From: a bacterium
Lineage (GTDB): Bacteria; Patescibacteria; Paceibacteria; UBA9973
DNA: 6,839 bases
Assembly: GCA_021813235.1 (NCBI GenBank)
Contig: JAKALG010000043.1
Span: 1-6,839 of the forward strand
Reading direction: 5' to 3'
The notes beneath the pieces were generated by a model. The model saw nothing but the letters and a program-made list of their open reading frames with translations, was not told the DNA's origin and did not search any database. This document shows, piece by piece, positions 1-4,820 of the stretch (the first letter of the stretch is position 1; the number at the start of each line of letters is the position of its first letter). The position numbers and the translations under genes were made by a program.

Positions 1-2
1 GG

Positions 3-134
3 AAAGAGGGAAGAACGCTCCAAGCCATTGCAGAAATGTTTGACATCACAAGAGAGCGCGTCCGGCAGATATGTGCCAAAGAAGAAGACAGAGAAACAGA
101 ACAAAACAAAGGTCGAAATCAAAAAAATAAATAA
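3..134 (+). CDS. C-terminal end of a sigma70 region 4-like helix-turn-helix protein (5' partial)
   Basis: The reading frame is open from the left edge to a TAA at 132-134, giving 43 residues. Residues 5-28 (TLQAIAEMFDITRERVRQIC and a few more) closely match the sigma70 region 4.2 helix-turn-helix, which in sigma factors contacts the -35 promoter element. The TRERVRQI signature of the recognition helix is intact. After the helix the chain ends in a short charged, Lys/Asn/Gln-rich tail, where housekeeping sigma factors continue with a conserved ALRKLR-type end. This suggests a phage sigma-like or sigma-derived DNA-binding protein rather than a host primary sigma factor. The N-terminal part is outside the window, so region 2 cannot be checked. 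The next gene starts 3 bases after the stop. The domain call is firm; the role as a transcription factor is inferred. Confidence 0.8.
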   Translation, partial: KEGRTLQAIAEMFDITRERVRQICAKEEDRETEQNKGRNQKNK

Positions 135-137
135 AAT

Positions 138-320
138 ATGTTCTCAAATTATTTCAACAAGACGGGCAAGTGGGAACTCAAAAGCGAGAGAGAAGCGGGG
201 GTTGATATGGAGAAATGGGGTCGGCGCATTGATTGGTCAATCGTCATTCCCGTCATCATCCTAGTGGGTGTTATTGGTTGGGCTGTGTATCTGGCGATAT
301 TCATTAAAGCCGGATTATAA
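138..320 (+). CDS. Small single-pass membrane protein
   Basis: A 60-residue protein with one strongly hydrophobic stretch at about residues 33-55 (DWSIVIPVIILVGVIGWAVY and onward). A basic segment (KWGRR, 26-30) precedes it, so the N-terminus is probably cytoplasmic. The first ATG follows the previous stop by 3 bases and has no Shine-Dalgarno site, like most genes here. An internal ATG at 207 lies behind a G-rich tract (about 196-201) and would give a 37-residue version that keeps the membrane helix; I cannot decide between them. Small one-helix proteins are common in phage genomes as holin-like, spanin-like or exclusion proteins, but nothing visible identifies one of these. The function is unknown. 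Confidence 0.6.
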   Translation: MFSNYFNKTGKWELKSEREAGVDMEKWGRRIDWSIVIPVIILVGVIGWAVYLAIFIKAGL

Positions 321-328
321 AATTAAGG

Positions 329-389
329 GTTGCATTTGAGGGGGTGTGGATCAATGGCGGGCGGCAACACTTTGCCATTGTCCACCCTC
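329..389 (+). promoter_or_regulatory. Large imperfect stem-loop in the gap before the 402 gene
   Basis: The 81-base gap between two genes is almost filled by an imperfect inverted repeat. Positions 338-358 pair with 374-389: caatggc (352-358) with gccattg (374-380), then tgga/tcca and gaggg/ccctc, with small bulges on the 5' side. The loop is 359-373. Five bases upstream, gttgc (329-333), are complementary to gcaac in the loop (364-368). No T-run follows on either strand, so it is not a typical intrinsic terminator. It ends 12 bases before the ATG at 402, so an RNA hairpin here would sit just upstream of the start region. The role is unknown; mRNA processing, translational control or a protein-binding site are all possible. 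Confidence 0.5.
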
Positions 390-401
390 ACATAAAATAA
401 G

Positions 402-641
402 ATGATTACTACAAAGGGGTTAGAGCGATTGCTCCAATGGGCGAAGTACGAAGCGGCAAACGATTTTGAATTGTATGAAATGGCTGACATGGTAAACGCC
501 ACCGAAGAGGTCACAGAAAATCATGTTGCTATATTTGCCGGAATGATAGAAAGCGGTGATAGTGCAAAAGATTATATCGCCGCACTCAAGCGCAATACGC
601 GCAAAGAGGAAGACGACAATAATCACGAATTGCAAAACTAA
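402..641 (+). CDS. Hypothetical small acidic helical protein
   Basis: A 79-residue protein with no recognised domain. It looks alpha-helical (residues 3-35 and about 38-65) and ends in a charged tail of Lys, Arg, Glu and Asp (66-76). It has no cysteines, signal peptide or membrane segment, so it should be cytoplasmic. The ATG follows cataaaataag without a Shine-Dalgarno site. The gene stands between two structured intergenic elements, a large hairpin at 329-389 and the interleaved inverted repeats at 640-690; its stop codon overlaps the first base pairs of the latter. The position in front of the recombination cassette suggests an early gene, but no function can be assigned. Confidence 0.6.
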   Translation: MITTKGLERLLQWAKYEAANDFELYEMADMVNATEEVTENHVAIFAGMIESGDSAKDYIAALKRNTRKEEDDNNHELQN

Positions 642-690
642 CCTGTACATTCTCTAACCGCTTTACCGTACAGGTTGGCGGTTGGAGAAT
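640..690 (+). promoter_or_regulatory. Two interleaved inverted repeats (alternative hairpins or pseudoknot) before the exonuclease gene
   Basis: Repeat A pairs aacctgtac (640-648) with gtacaggtt (668-676): 9 perfect pairs. Repeat B pairs attctctaaccgc (649-661) with gcggttggagaat (678-690): 13 pairs, one of them G-U. The arms alternate A, B, A', B', so the order is that of an H-type pseudoknot. The connecting segments are 0 and 1 bases, too short for both full stems to form together, so the two hairpins should exclude each other unless both are partly open. B' ends only 14 bases before the ATG at 705 and 6 bases before the agagg at 697-701. There is no T-run, so a terminator is unlikely. A translational or RNA-processing switch, or an operator with overlapping palindromes, are the obvious options. 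Confidence 0.65.
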
Positions 691-704
691 AAAAAAAGAG
701 GTCT

Positions 705-1517
705 ATGAATATACAAAAACGAGAGGTCAAAATGTTGGGTGGTAAAGAGATTGTACAGATTACCACTCTTGATGAGCGTTGGTATGAAACAAAGAGCGGT
801 GCTTTCAAACCGTCTTCAACATGGATTGCCTCCTACTATCCAAAGGGAATAAACTTCTACAAATGGCTCGCTGAGAAAGGATGGGATGAGGCAGAAGCGA
901 TAAAGCGCGAAGCCGGAGAGCGCGGATCGAAAGTCCACCAAGTCATCGAAGCCCTTATCAAAGGCGCAAAGATACGGATGGATGACAAAGTAACCAATCC
1001 GAACACCTTACAGTCCGAAGAACTTACGCCGGATGAATGGGATGCGGTATGGTCGTTTGTCCGATGGTATGAGGGAAAACTTGCCAATCCCACCTTCAAA
1101 ATCATTGCCAATGAGGTTGCGGTTGAGGGTGAAAACTACTGTGGCACGCTGGATCTGTTGTATTCAGAGAATGGCGAGAATGTGATTTTGGACGTAAAGA
1201 CATCGGCGCATATTTGGAAAGAGCATGAGTTGCAGATTTCTTCCTACAAGCACGCCGTTGAGATGGCTACCAAGAAGAAGATCGCTCGCCTTGAAATCTT
1301 GCAGGTTGGCTACAAGCGGAATAAGGATGGTTTCAAACTGACCGAAATTGCCGACAAGTATGACCTATTCCAGCACGCCTATGCAATCTGGGAAGAAGAA
1401 AATAAAGACGTGCAACCGAAGCAGAAGGACTATCCGATGGAGTTATCGTTGCCGAAAAAAACAAAGGTCGCCAAAAAACCCACAACAAAAAAAGTTATTA
1501 AAAAATCTAAAAAATAA
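705..1517 (+). CDS. RecB/Cas4-like PD-(D/E)XK exonuclease
   Basis: A 270-residue nuclease of the PD-(D/E)XK superfamily, in the RecB/Cas4-like phage exonuclease group. Visible motifs in order: GERGSKVHQVIE (71-82), with the conserved His78 and Glu82; GTLD (147-150), giving the metal-binding Asp150; LDVKTS (162-167), giving Asp163 and Lys165; and QISSY (177-181), the Gln-Tyr motif typical of RecB-family nucleases. Such enzymes degrade DNA ends with Mg2+ and leave single strands for recombination or replication. The C-terminus (251-270) is a Lys-rich tail, probably for DNA binding. The SSB-like gene follows after 6 bases, which fits a joint role in DNA-end processing. The annotated ATG has agagg only 3 bases away; ATG 732 (Met10) has a better-spaced site, and both keep all motifs. 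Fold and family are confident; the exact role in the phage is inferred. Confidence 0.87.
   Translation: MNIQKREVKMLGGKEIVQITTLDERWYETKSGAFKPSSTWIASYYPKGINFYKWLAEKGWDEAEAIKREAGERGSKVHQVIEALIKGAKIRMDDKVTNPNTLQSEELTPDEWDAVWSFVRWYEGKLANPTFKIIANEVAVEGENYCGTLDLLYSENGENVILDVKTSAHIWKEHELQISSYKHAVEMATKKKIARLEILQVGYKRNKDGFKLTEIADKYDLFQHAYAIWEEENKDVQPKQKDYPMELSLPKKTKVAKKPTTKKVIKKSKK
721..726 (+). promoter_or_regulatory. Possible ribosome binding site supporting an alternative exonuclease start at 732
   Basis: The sequence gagagg lies 5 bases before the in-frame ATG at 732, a normal Shine-Dalgarno spacing. The upstream ATG at 705 has agagg (697-701) at only 3 bases. Starting at 732 would remove nine residues that carry no motif. 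In a window where nearly all other genes lack such sites, having two at this gene is notable, and either start could be used. Confidence 0.35.
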
Positions 1518-1523
1518 ACTACT

Positions 1524-2018
1524 ATGGAATACAATGAGCGAAAAGTTGTGTCGGGAAAATGGCTTGATAAAAAAACCATTGAAAACGGAACGCAGTGCTA
1601 TCTCGTTTCCGAGGTATCGCCGCAGCCAAGTCAATTCAAGGACAAGCAGGGCAATCCGCAGACGCAAGATGTTGGGAAGTTGAAAGTGAAAGGACTGGCA
1701 GAGCCGGTAAATATCAGCATCAATCGTACCACAATCGATGGCTTCATCCGCGCCTTTGGCAAAGAGTCAAAGAACTGGATGAATAAGATGCTCACGATTG
1801 ATGTTGAGAAAAACCGCGTAGGAGGACAGCAGAAAATTACTCTGTATCTTATCCCACAAGGATTTGAGCGCGTTGATGATGAGAATGGCTACGCAACCAT
1901 CGTCAAAGAAGGTTCTGCTGTTGAGAAAAAAGAAGATGGCGGCGAGCCAACAGTACAGATGGATGACTTAGAAGATCTCGGTGAAGGAGAAATTAAACCA
2001 GAGGATCTTCCGTTCTAA
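1524..2018 (+). CDS. ssb: Single-stranded DNA-binding protein (SSB-like)
   Basis: A 164-residue protein. Residues about 8-113 look like a beta-rich OB-fold (alternating strands such as CYLVSEV at 25-31, VNISINR at 62-68 and KITLYLI at 104-110). An acidic, low-complexity tail follows from about 117. It ends in EDLPF (160-164), the hallmark SSB C-terminal tip (E. coli SSB ends DDDIPF), which in bacteria docks repair and replication proteins. Together these features make it a phage SSB that coats the single strands left by the exonuclease encoded just upstream. The OB core does not obviously match the classic E. coli type, so it may belong to a divergent phage SSB family. The ATG comes 6 bases after the previous stop, with no Shine-Dalgarno site. 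The next gene begins 1 base after its TAA. Confidence 0.78.
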   Translation: MEYNERKVVSGKWLDKKTIENGTQCYLVSEVSPQPSQFKDKQGNPQTQDVGKLKVKGLAEPVNISINRTTIDGFIRAFGKESKNWMNKMLTIDVEKNRVGGQQKITLYLIPQGFERVDDENGYATIVKEGSAVEKKEDGGEPTVQMDDLEDLGEGEIKPEDLPF

Positions 2019-2019
2019 C

Positions 2020-2388
2020 ATGACAACTCAAGACCCATCACAACAAGATAAGCACTTTATCAAATTGACCGGCAAAGCAATGCTGGAAAGCGGTCTTGAG
2101 ATTGGGCACAACTACGGCGTTGCCATCGAGGGTTCTATCACGTCAAAAACAGAAGCAGACAACCACGATGGCACGCATTCGGTGTATTGGAAGTTTGAGC
2201 CGGTAATCGTTCGCGTAGTCAATCCGAAGGGAGAAACAATCCAAGCAAAAGATGTCCGACACAAGAGTCAATTGCTCCGATCGGCGTTGTGGCGCGAATG
2301 GCAGGCACTTGGGACCAATGAAGAGTTTGACGACTACTACAACGAACGCATGGACAGTTTTATAAAAGACGTAATCAACGGACGCTAA
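2020..2388 (+). CDS. Conserved-looking phage protein following SSB, function unknown
   Basis: A 122-residue protein. The N-terminal 70 residues are beta-rich, with KLTGKAML (15-22), NYGVAIEGSITS (31-42) and VYWKFEPVIVRVV (55-67). The second half is helical (81-120) and begins KSQLLRSALWREW (82-94). I recall similar proteins in phage contigs but cannot name a family. A small beta-barrel with a helical extension is plausible, possibly a nucleic-acid-binding or recombination accessory protein given its place behind the exonuclease and SSB; that is inference from context. The frame is open upstream to a GTG at 1981 inside the SSB gene. The ATG at 2020, one base after the SSB stop, is preferred because it gives the tight stop-start arrangement seen throughout the window. 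Confidence 0.72.
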   Translation: MTTQDPSQQDKHFIKLTGKAMLESGLEIGHNYGVAIEGSITSKTEADNHDGTHSVYWKFEPVIVRVVNPKGETIQAKDVRHKSQLLRSALWREWQALGTNEEFDDYYNERMDSFIKDVINGR

Positions 2389-2389
2389 T

Positions 2390-3019
2390 ATGATCAGCGA
2401 CAAGGAAAAAAGTGAGATATTGGAAATGTTCAAACGGGAGCTGGAACTCGCGGATCAGATTGACGCAACCTACTGGCAACCGGGCTATCCAAAGATGCGA
2501 AACGAATTGATGAGGAAAATTTTTGAAGTTATTGAGAAATACCGAATCCAGCCCGCAGGCACTCCGCACAAGGAACGCCTTACGCCGGGGTTGGTGTCTT
2601 GTCTTTCCAAAGCAATCGAGTTTGTCCATTCTCACAACAAGAATGAGTTTCACCTTCAGAGGGATCTTACATTGACAAAAACCGAGTACAACAATTTCCA
2701 AAAATTGCGCTATTTCGGTCTATGTGTGCAGGTTGAGGGGAAACTTGGCTACTGGCTTATTACATCCAACGGCGGCGCATTCCTTCGTAACGATAAGCCG
2801 ATGCCGATATTTGTATGGACACAAGACAATCACATTATCGAGAAAAGCGAAGAGATGTGCTGGTATAAAGACTTCCGCAACAAGGTTCCCTATTTTGATA
2901 GCGAGTTTGAATATGCACACTTTCCCGATCCGCAACAAAAACTAGACATTCCAACAATCAATAAAAGTAAAACGCCGGACTTGCACGATCCCAAAACGCT
3001 TCTCCGGCTGTGCCAATAA
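2390..3019 (+). CDS. Phage-type winged-helix protein
   Basis: A 209-residue protein. Residues 65-133 look like a winged helix-turn-helix: LTPGLVSCLSKAIEF (64-78), the helical segment LTLTKTEYNNFQKLRYFGL (93-111), and a two-strand wing (CVQVEGKLGYWLITSNGGAFL, with central residues YWLIT at 121-125). I recall proteins with this TPGLV...NEFHLQ...EYNNFQKLRYFGL pattern in phage and uncultured-bacterial genomes, without a described function. The first 60 residues are helical and charged; the C-terminal third (165-209) looks extended and Pro/Asp-rich. A DNA-binding regulatory or replication-related role is inferred only. It starts 1 base after the previous stop with no Shine-Dalgarno site, and the next gene, a zinc ribbon, starts 1 base after its own stop. 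Confidence 0.72.
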   Translation: MISDKEKSEILEMFKRELELADQIDATYWQPGYPKMRNELMRKIFEVIEKYRIQPAGTPHKERLTPGLVSCLSKAIEFVHSHNKNEFHLQRDLTLTKTEYNNFQKLRYFGLCVQVEGKLGYWLITSNGGAFLRNDKPMPIFVWTQDNHIIEKSEEMCWYKDFRNKVPYFDSEFEYAHFPDPQQKLDIPTINKSKTPDLHDPKTLLRLCQ

Positions 3020-3020
3020 A

Positions 3021-3242
3021 ATGATTTATTGTACTGGGTGTAAAAAGTTTGCGAAATTGGAAGGCGTACTGATCAATCGATTTTGTGCAGAGGTTCGCGG
3101 AACAATCGGAAGTTGTAAGCATTGTGGATATAAGAATCGAGAGTTTAAGTATGCCGACCATCCACAGTGGTGGAATAAACCAAAAGAAGATAGCGCGCAC
3201 GTCTCGTATACTGATTTTGATGAATTGGGAATAGATATGTAA
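3021..3242 (+). CDS. Small zinc-ribbon protein
   Basis: A 73-residue protein with two CxxC pairs: CTGC at 4-7 and CKHC at 32-35, about 24 residues apart. This is the layout of a zinc ribbon binding one zinc ion. Cys22 is an extra cysteine between them. The C-terminal half (40-73) is aromatic and acidic (HPQWW at 47-51, a DFDE cluster near 65-68) and could be a protein-binding tail. It is cytoplasmic by appearance. It starts directly after the winged-helix gene, suggesting joint expression and perhaps a joint function. The zinc-binding motif is seen directly; whether it binds nucleic acid or protein is not known. Confidence 0.7.
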   Translation: MIYCTGCKKFAKLEGVLINRFCAEVRGTIGSCKHCGYKNREFKYADHPQWWNKPKEDSAHVSYTDFDELGIDM

Positions 3243-3251
3243 AAAATAAAC

Positions 3252-3446
3252 ATGAAATACCTTTTAATCCTCACCCTCTTCCTCACCATTGAGTACAATC
3301 TTCAGTGGCTCAACAATCGGAACTGGCCAAACAAAGTATTCATTGACGGGCAAGAAGTCTCCTCTACCGTTTCAATCATTGACGGCTGGATAGTCTGGGA
3401 CGCGTATCAAAACGGAGTAAAAGTAAATACGCTAAAAATACAATAA
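3252..3446 (+). CDS. Small exported or membrane-anchored protein
   Basis: A 64-residue protein with a hydrophobic N-terminus (MKYLLILTLFLTI, one Lys then a 10-residue core). This could be an uncleaved membrane anchor or a signal peptide, although no clear cleavage motif follows. The rest (15-64) is polar with several aromatic residues and looks beta-rich: VFIDGQEVSSTVSIIDGWIVW (residues near 29-49) suggests a small beta-sandwich or barrel outside the membrane. No cysteines are present. No family is recognised. The start follows aaaaaataaac without a Shine-Dalgarno site, 9 bases after the previous stop, and the next gene begins 1 base after its own stop. Such small envelope proteins in phages sometimes alter the host surface, but nothing here proves that. 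Confidence 0.6.
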   Translation: MKYLLILTLFLTIEYNLQWLNNRNWPNKVFIDGQEVSSTVSIIDGWIVWDAYQNGVKVNTLKIQ

Positions 3447-3447
3447 T

Positions 3448-4368
3448 ATGTTTAAGAAGAAATTGCCCGACATTCTACAAATAAATAACCAAAAAGAGTT
3501 TGATGCTATTCCTGACGATTATAAAGGAAGGATTGAGATTGTTGGAAGATTAGAAAGGATCGTAAGGTCGTTTGATGATGCGTATATTGTTGTTTCCGGC
3601 AACGCCGTTATCGAGTCCTGCTCCGGCAACGCCGTTATCAAGTACTGCTACGACAACGCCGTTATCGAGTCCTGCTACGACAACGCCGTTATCAGGTACT
3701 GCTCCGGCAACGCCGTTATCGAGTCCTGCTACGACAACGCCGTTATCAAGTCCTGCTCCGGCAACGCCGTTATCAGGTACTGCTCCGGCAACGCCGTTAT
3801 CGAGTCCTGCTACGACAACGCCGTTATCAAGTCCTGCTCCGGCAACGCCGTTATCAATGCCTTCGGACTCGCATCAATTCTATCGGCAATGGGTAGTGTC
3901 ATTATAACGACCCACGGAATAAACATAGTGCGATATTTTGACGATGAAAAAAATCTCAAACTAAAACTATCCAAAAAAACAACTGTTATTAAACTTAAAA
4001 AACAAAAACCTACCGCAAAATTATTCTGTGAAGAATATCCCGTTGAGACAAAAGGAAAGAATGCAATACTCTATAAAGCGGTTCACAAAATAGATGGGAG
4101 ATATTTTTCTGACCGTGTAAATAGTTTTGAATATATCATCGGAGAAACAAAGGAGCACGCACTTGGAGAAGAAAAAGAAAGTTGTGGAGCGGGACTTCAT
4201 GTGGCACATTTGCGATGGGCGGTTCTATTTGGGAAATACTGGGAAGACGAAGCAATTCTTGAGTGTTCCGTTCCTCTTTCTAAGATATTCGTTGGAAATG
4301 ATTGCGATGGAAAGGTGAGGACGAGCGAATTAAAGGTTTTAAGAGAAGTACCAAAATCAGAATGGTAA
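3448..4368 (+). CDS. Solenoid repeat protein with a DUF7666-like C-terminal domain
   Basis: A 306-residue protein in three parts. Residues 1-49 form a short leader. Residues 50-139 are ten tandem 9-residue units of pattern (S/Y)(G/D)NAVI(E/K/R)(S/Y)C, expected to fold as a beta-solenoid with Asn, Val/Ile and Cys stacked in ladders. Related NAVI/NATV arrays occur in phage and prophage proteins. After a hydrophobic cap (140-160) and a Lys-rich linker (165-188), residues about 205-302 resemble the phage DUF7666 family: LYKAV, FEYIIGE, CGAGLH (246-251), ILECSVPLSKI and KVRTSELKVLREV. From memory, this domain is often joined to short-repeat arrays; its function is not established. It has no signal peptide or membrane helix. 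The repeat DNA is more GC-rich and far more uniform than the A-rich flank (3940-4020), pointing to recent repeat expansion. The domain name is inferred from similarity of pattern. Confidence 0.8.
   Translation: MFKKKLPDILQINNQKEFDAIPDDYKGRIEIVGRLERIVRSFDDAYIVVSGNAVIESCSGNAVIKYCYDNAVIESCYDNAVIRYCSGNAVIESCYDNAVIKSCSGNAVIRYCSGNAVIESCYDNAVIKSCSGNAVINAFGLASILSAMGSVIITTHGINIVRYFDDEKNLKLKLSKKTTVIKLKKQKPTAKLFCEEYPVETKGKNAILYKAVHKIDGRYFSDRVNSFEYIIGETKEHALGEEKESCGAGLHVAHLRWAVLFGKYWEDEAILECSVPLSKIFVGNDCDGKVRTSELKVLREVPKSEW
3595..3864 (+). repeat. 27-bp tandem repeat, ten units, inside the solenoid gene
   Basis: Ten in-phase 27-base units. Nine have identical codons for Asn-Ala-Val-Ile (aacgccgttatc) and a final tgc; the tenth is divergent at its last three codons. 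Units 1-9 differ at only five base positions: tcc/tac and ggc/gac (always changing together), gag/aag/agg, and tcc/tac. Every difference changes the amino acid; there is no silent difference. Units 1, 5 and 8 are identical, units 6 and 9 are identical, and units 5-6 repeat as 8-9, giving an 81-base higher-order period. This points to recent duplication by slippage or unequal recombination, with copy number likely to vary. Confidence 0.93.
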
Positions 4369-4372
4369 AACT

Positions 4373-4552
4373 ATGACATTCACCTACGATCATTGCGAAA
4401 CACAGGAAGAAGTCCGCAAACACATTCAAGAGTGCGAGGGGAAACATACTCAACAAGCAATCTACTCTACTTTCCACGACGCCCTAACGCAAGTTTGTTT
4501 CGGGTGCCAGAAGATACGGAGCACGATAAAGGTCGCACAAAATAAAGAGTGA
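4373..4552 (+). CDS. Small Cys/His-rich protein, possibly zinc-binding
   Basis: A 59-residue protein that starts 4 bases after the previous stop and ends in TGA, the only TGA stop among the confident genes. Potential metal ligands are Cys8, His18, Cys21, His25 and the pair CFGC at Cys42 and Cys45, so a small zinc finger is plausible. The last segment (CFGCQKIRS and onward, 42-59) is basic. It has no membrane segment or signal peptide. There is no Shine-Dalgarno site in front of the ATG. It is the last gene before the noncoding, tRNA-like region. No family is recognised. Confidence 0.55.
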   Translation: MTFTYDHCETQEEVRKHIQECEGKHTQQAIYSTFHDALTQVCFGCQKIRSTIKVAQNKE

Positions 4553-4575
4553 GTAGCACACATTGGTTCGTTGAA

Positions 4576-4772
4576 TAGAGGGGTGGCGGAATAGGTAGAC
4601 GCTTAAGGGTAAAAAGATTACGCAATAACCGTATGGATGTGAGTAGGAGGTGCGTAATTCCGAAAACATCGCACTGCGAGGTGACTATAACGAGCGAAGA
4701 CTGGAATATGGCAGAACAACCGAATCCAGCATCATCGGACTGCCCTCGTCAAATCCTCGCCCCCTCTATCCA
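4576..4772 (+). ncRNA. tRNA-Leu-like RNA with about 110 extra bases
   Basis: Positions 4584-4602 (TGGCGGAATAGGTAGACGC) match the U8-G9, D-stem and D-loop of bacterial tRNA-Leu, including the D-loop GG. The preceding tagagggg (4576-4583) pairs over 8 bases with cccctcta (4761-4768), directly followed by tcca, so a CCA is encoded. The 3' strand before the acceptor, tcaaat-cctcgc (4749-4760), looks like the second half of a T-loop and T-stem. Its partner gcgagg lies at 4676-4681, so the T-loop would be split by about 66 bases. That insert folds: cgag/ctcg (4691-4694 with 4745-4748), ggcag/ctgcc (4710-4714 with 4740-4744), and a possible pseudoknot ctgga/tccag (4701-4705 with 4725-4729). No normal anticodon arm is seen; an 8-bp stem at 4616-4623/4652-4659 stands in that place. 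At about 190 nt it is too long for a plain tRNA and too short for a usual group I intron. It may be an intron-bearing tRNA, a tRNA mimic or a relic. Confidence 0.5.
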
Positions 4773-4800
4773 GCGAGCCAATAAAGTTGTCCACAAATAG
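4633..4800 (+). CDS. Weak candidate 55-codon ORF overlapping the tRNA-like RNA
   Basis: An ATG at 4633 opens 55 codons ending in TAG. The product (starting MDVSRRCVIPKTSHC) has Cys at 7, 15 and 37, a Pro-rich middle and no recognised domain. A perfect AGGAGG (4645-4650) lies inside the ORF, six bases before an in-frame ATT (4657), so it does not serve the ATG. Against it: TAG is used by no confident gene here, the length is within chance for an open frame, and the same bases form the 3' half of the tRNA-like RNA. Listed only so that it is not lost; it may be a frame that happens to be open. Confidence 0.2.
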   Translation: MDVSRRCVIPKTSHCEVTITSEDWNMAEQPNPASSDCPRQILAPSIQRANKVVHK

Positions 4801-4820
4801 TGGTAAAAATTCAGAAAATA

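Noticed and set aside
28..264. A 78-codon plus-strand frame overlapping the sigma-like end and the small membrane protein
   Set aside because: Its product is low-complexity and Lys-rich, while the two overlapping frames have a clear helix-turn-helix and a clear membrane helix.
3572..3907. A 111-codon frame giving repeated ATPLSSP-type peptides
   Set aside because: It is the shifted frame of the 27-base repeat, which stays open only because the unit length is a multiple of three. The first frame has the recognised solenoid and a real C-terminal domain.
4576..4772. Group I intron in a tRNA-Leu gene
   Set aside because: The extra sequence is about half the minimum length of such introns, I find no convincing P, Q, R or S core elements, and no exon halves that restore a normal anticodon arm.
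4749..4772. Phage attachment site derived from the 3' end of a host tRNA
   Set aside because: Such sites copy only the 3' end of a tRNA, while here the 5' acceptor and D-arm are also present. No integrase gene is in the window.
4787..4795. TTGTCCACA, one base from the DnaA-box consensus TTATCCACA
   Set aside because: There is only one exact copy, with a partial one (ttgtccacc) at 378-386; a near-match of this length is expected by chance in a window this size. No cluster, AT-rich unwinding region or replication initiator gene is seen beside it.
4790..4810. Possible terminator hairpin ccac/gtgg before the nuclease gene
   Set aside because: The stem has only four pairs and is followed by A-rich, not T-rich, sequence.
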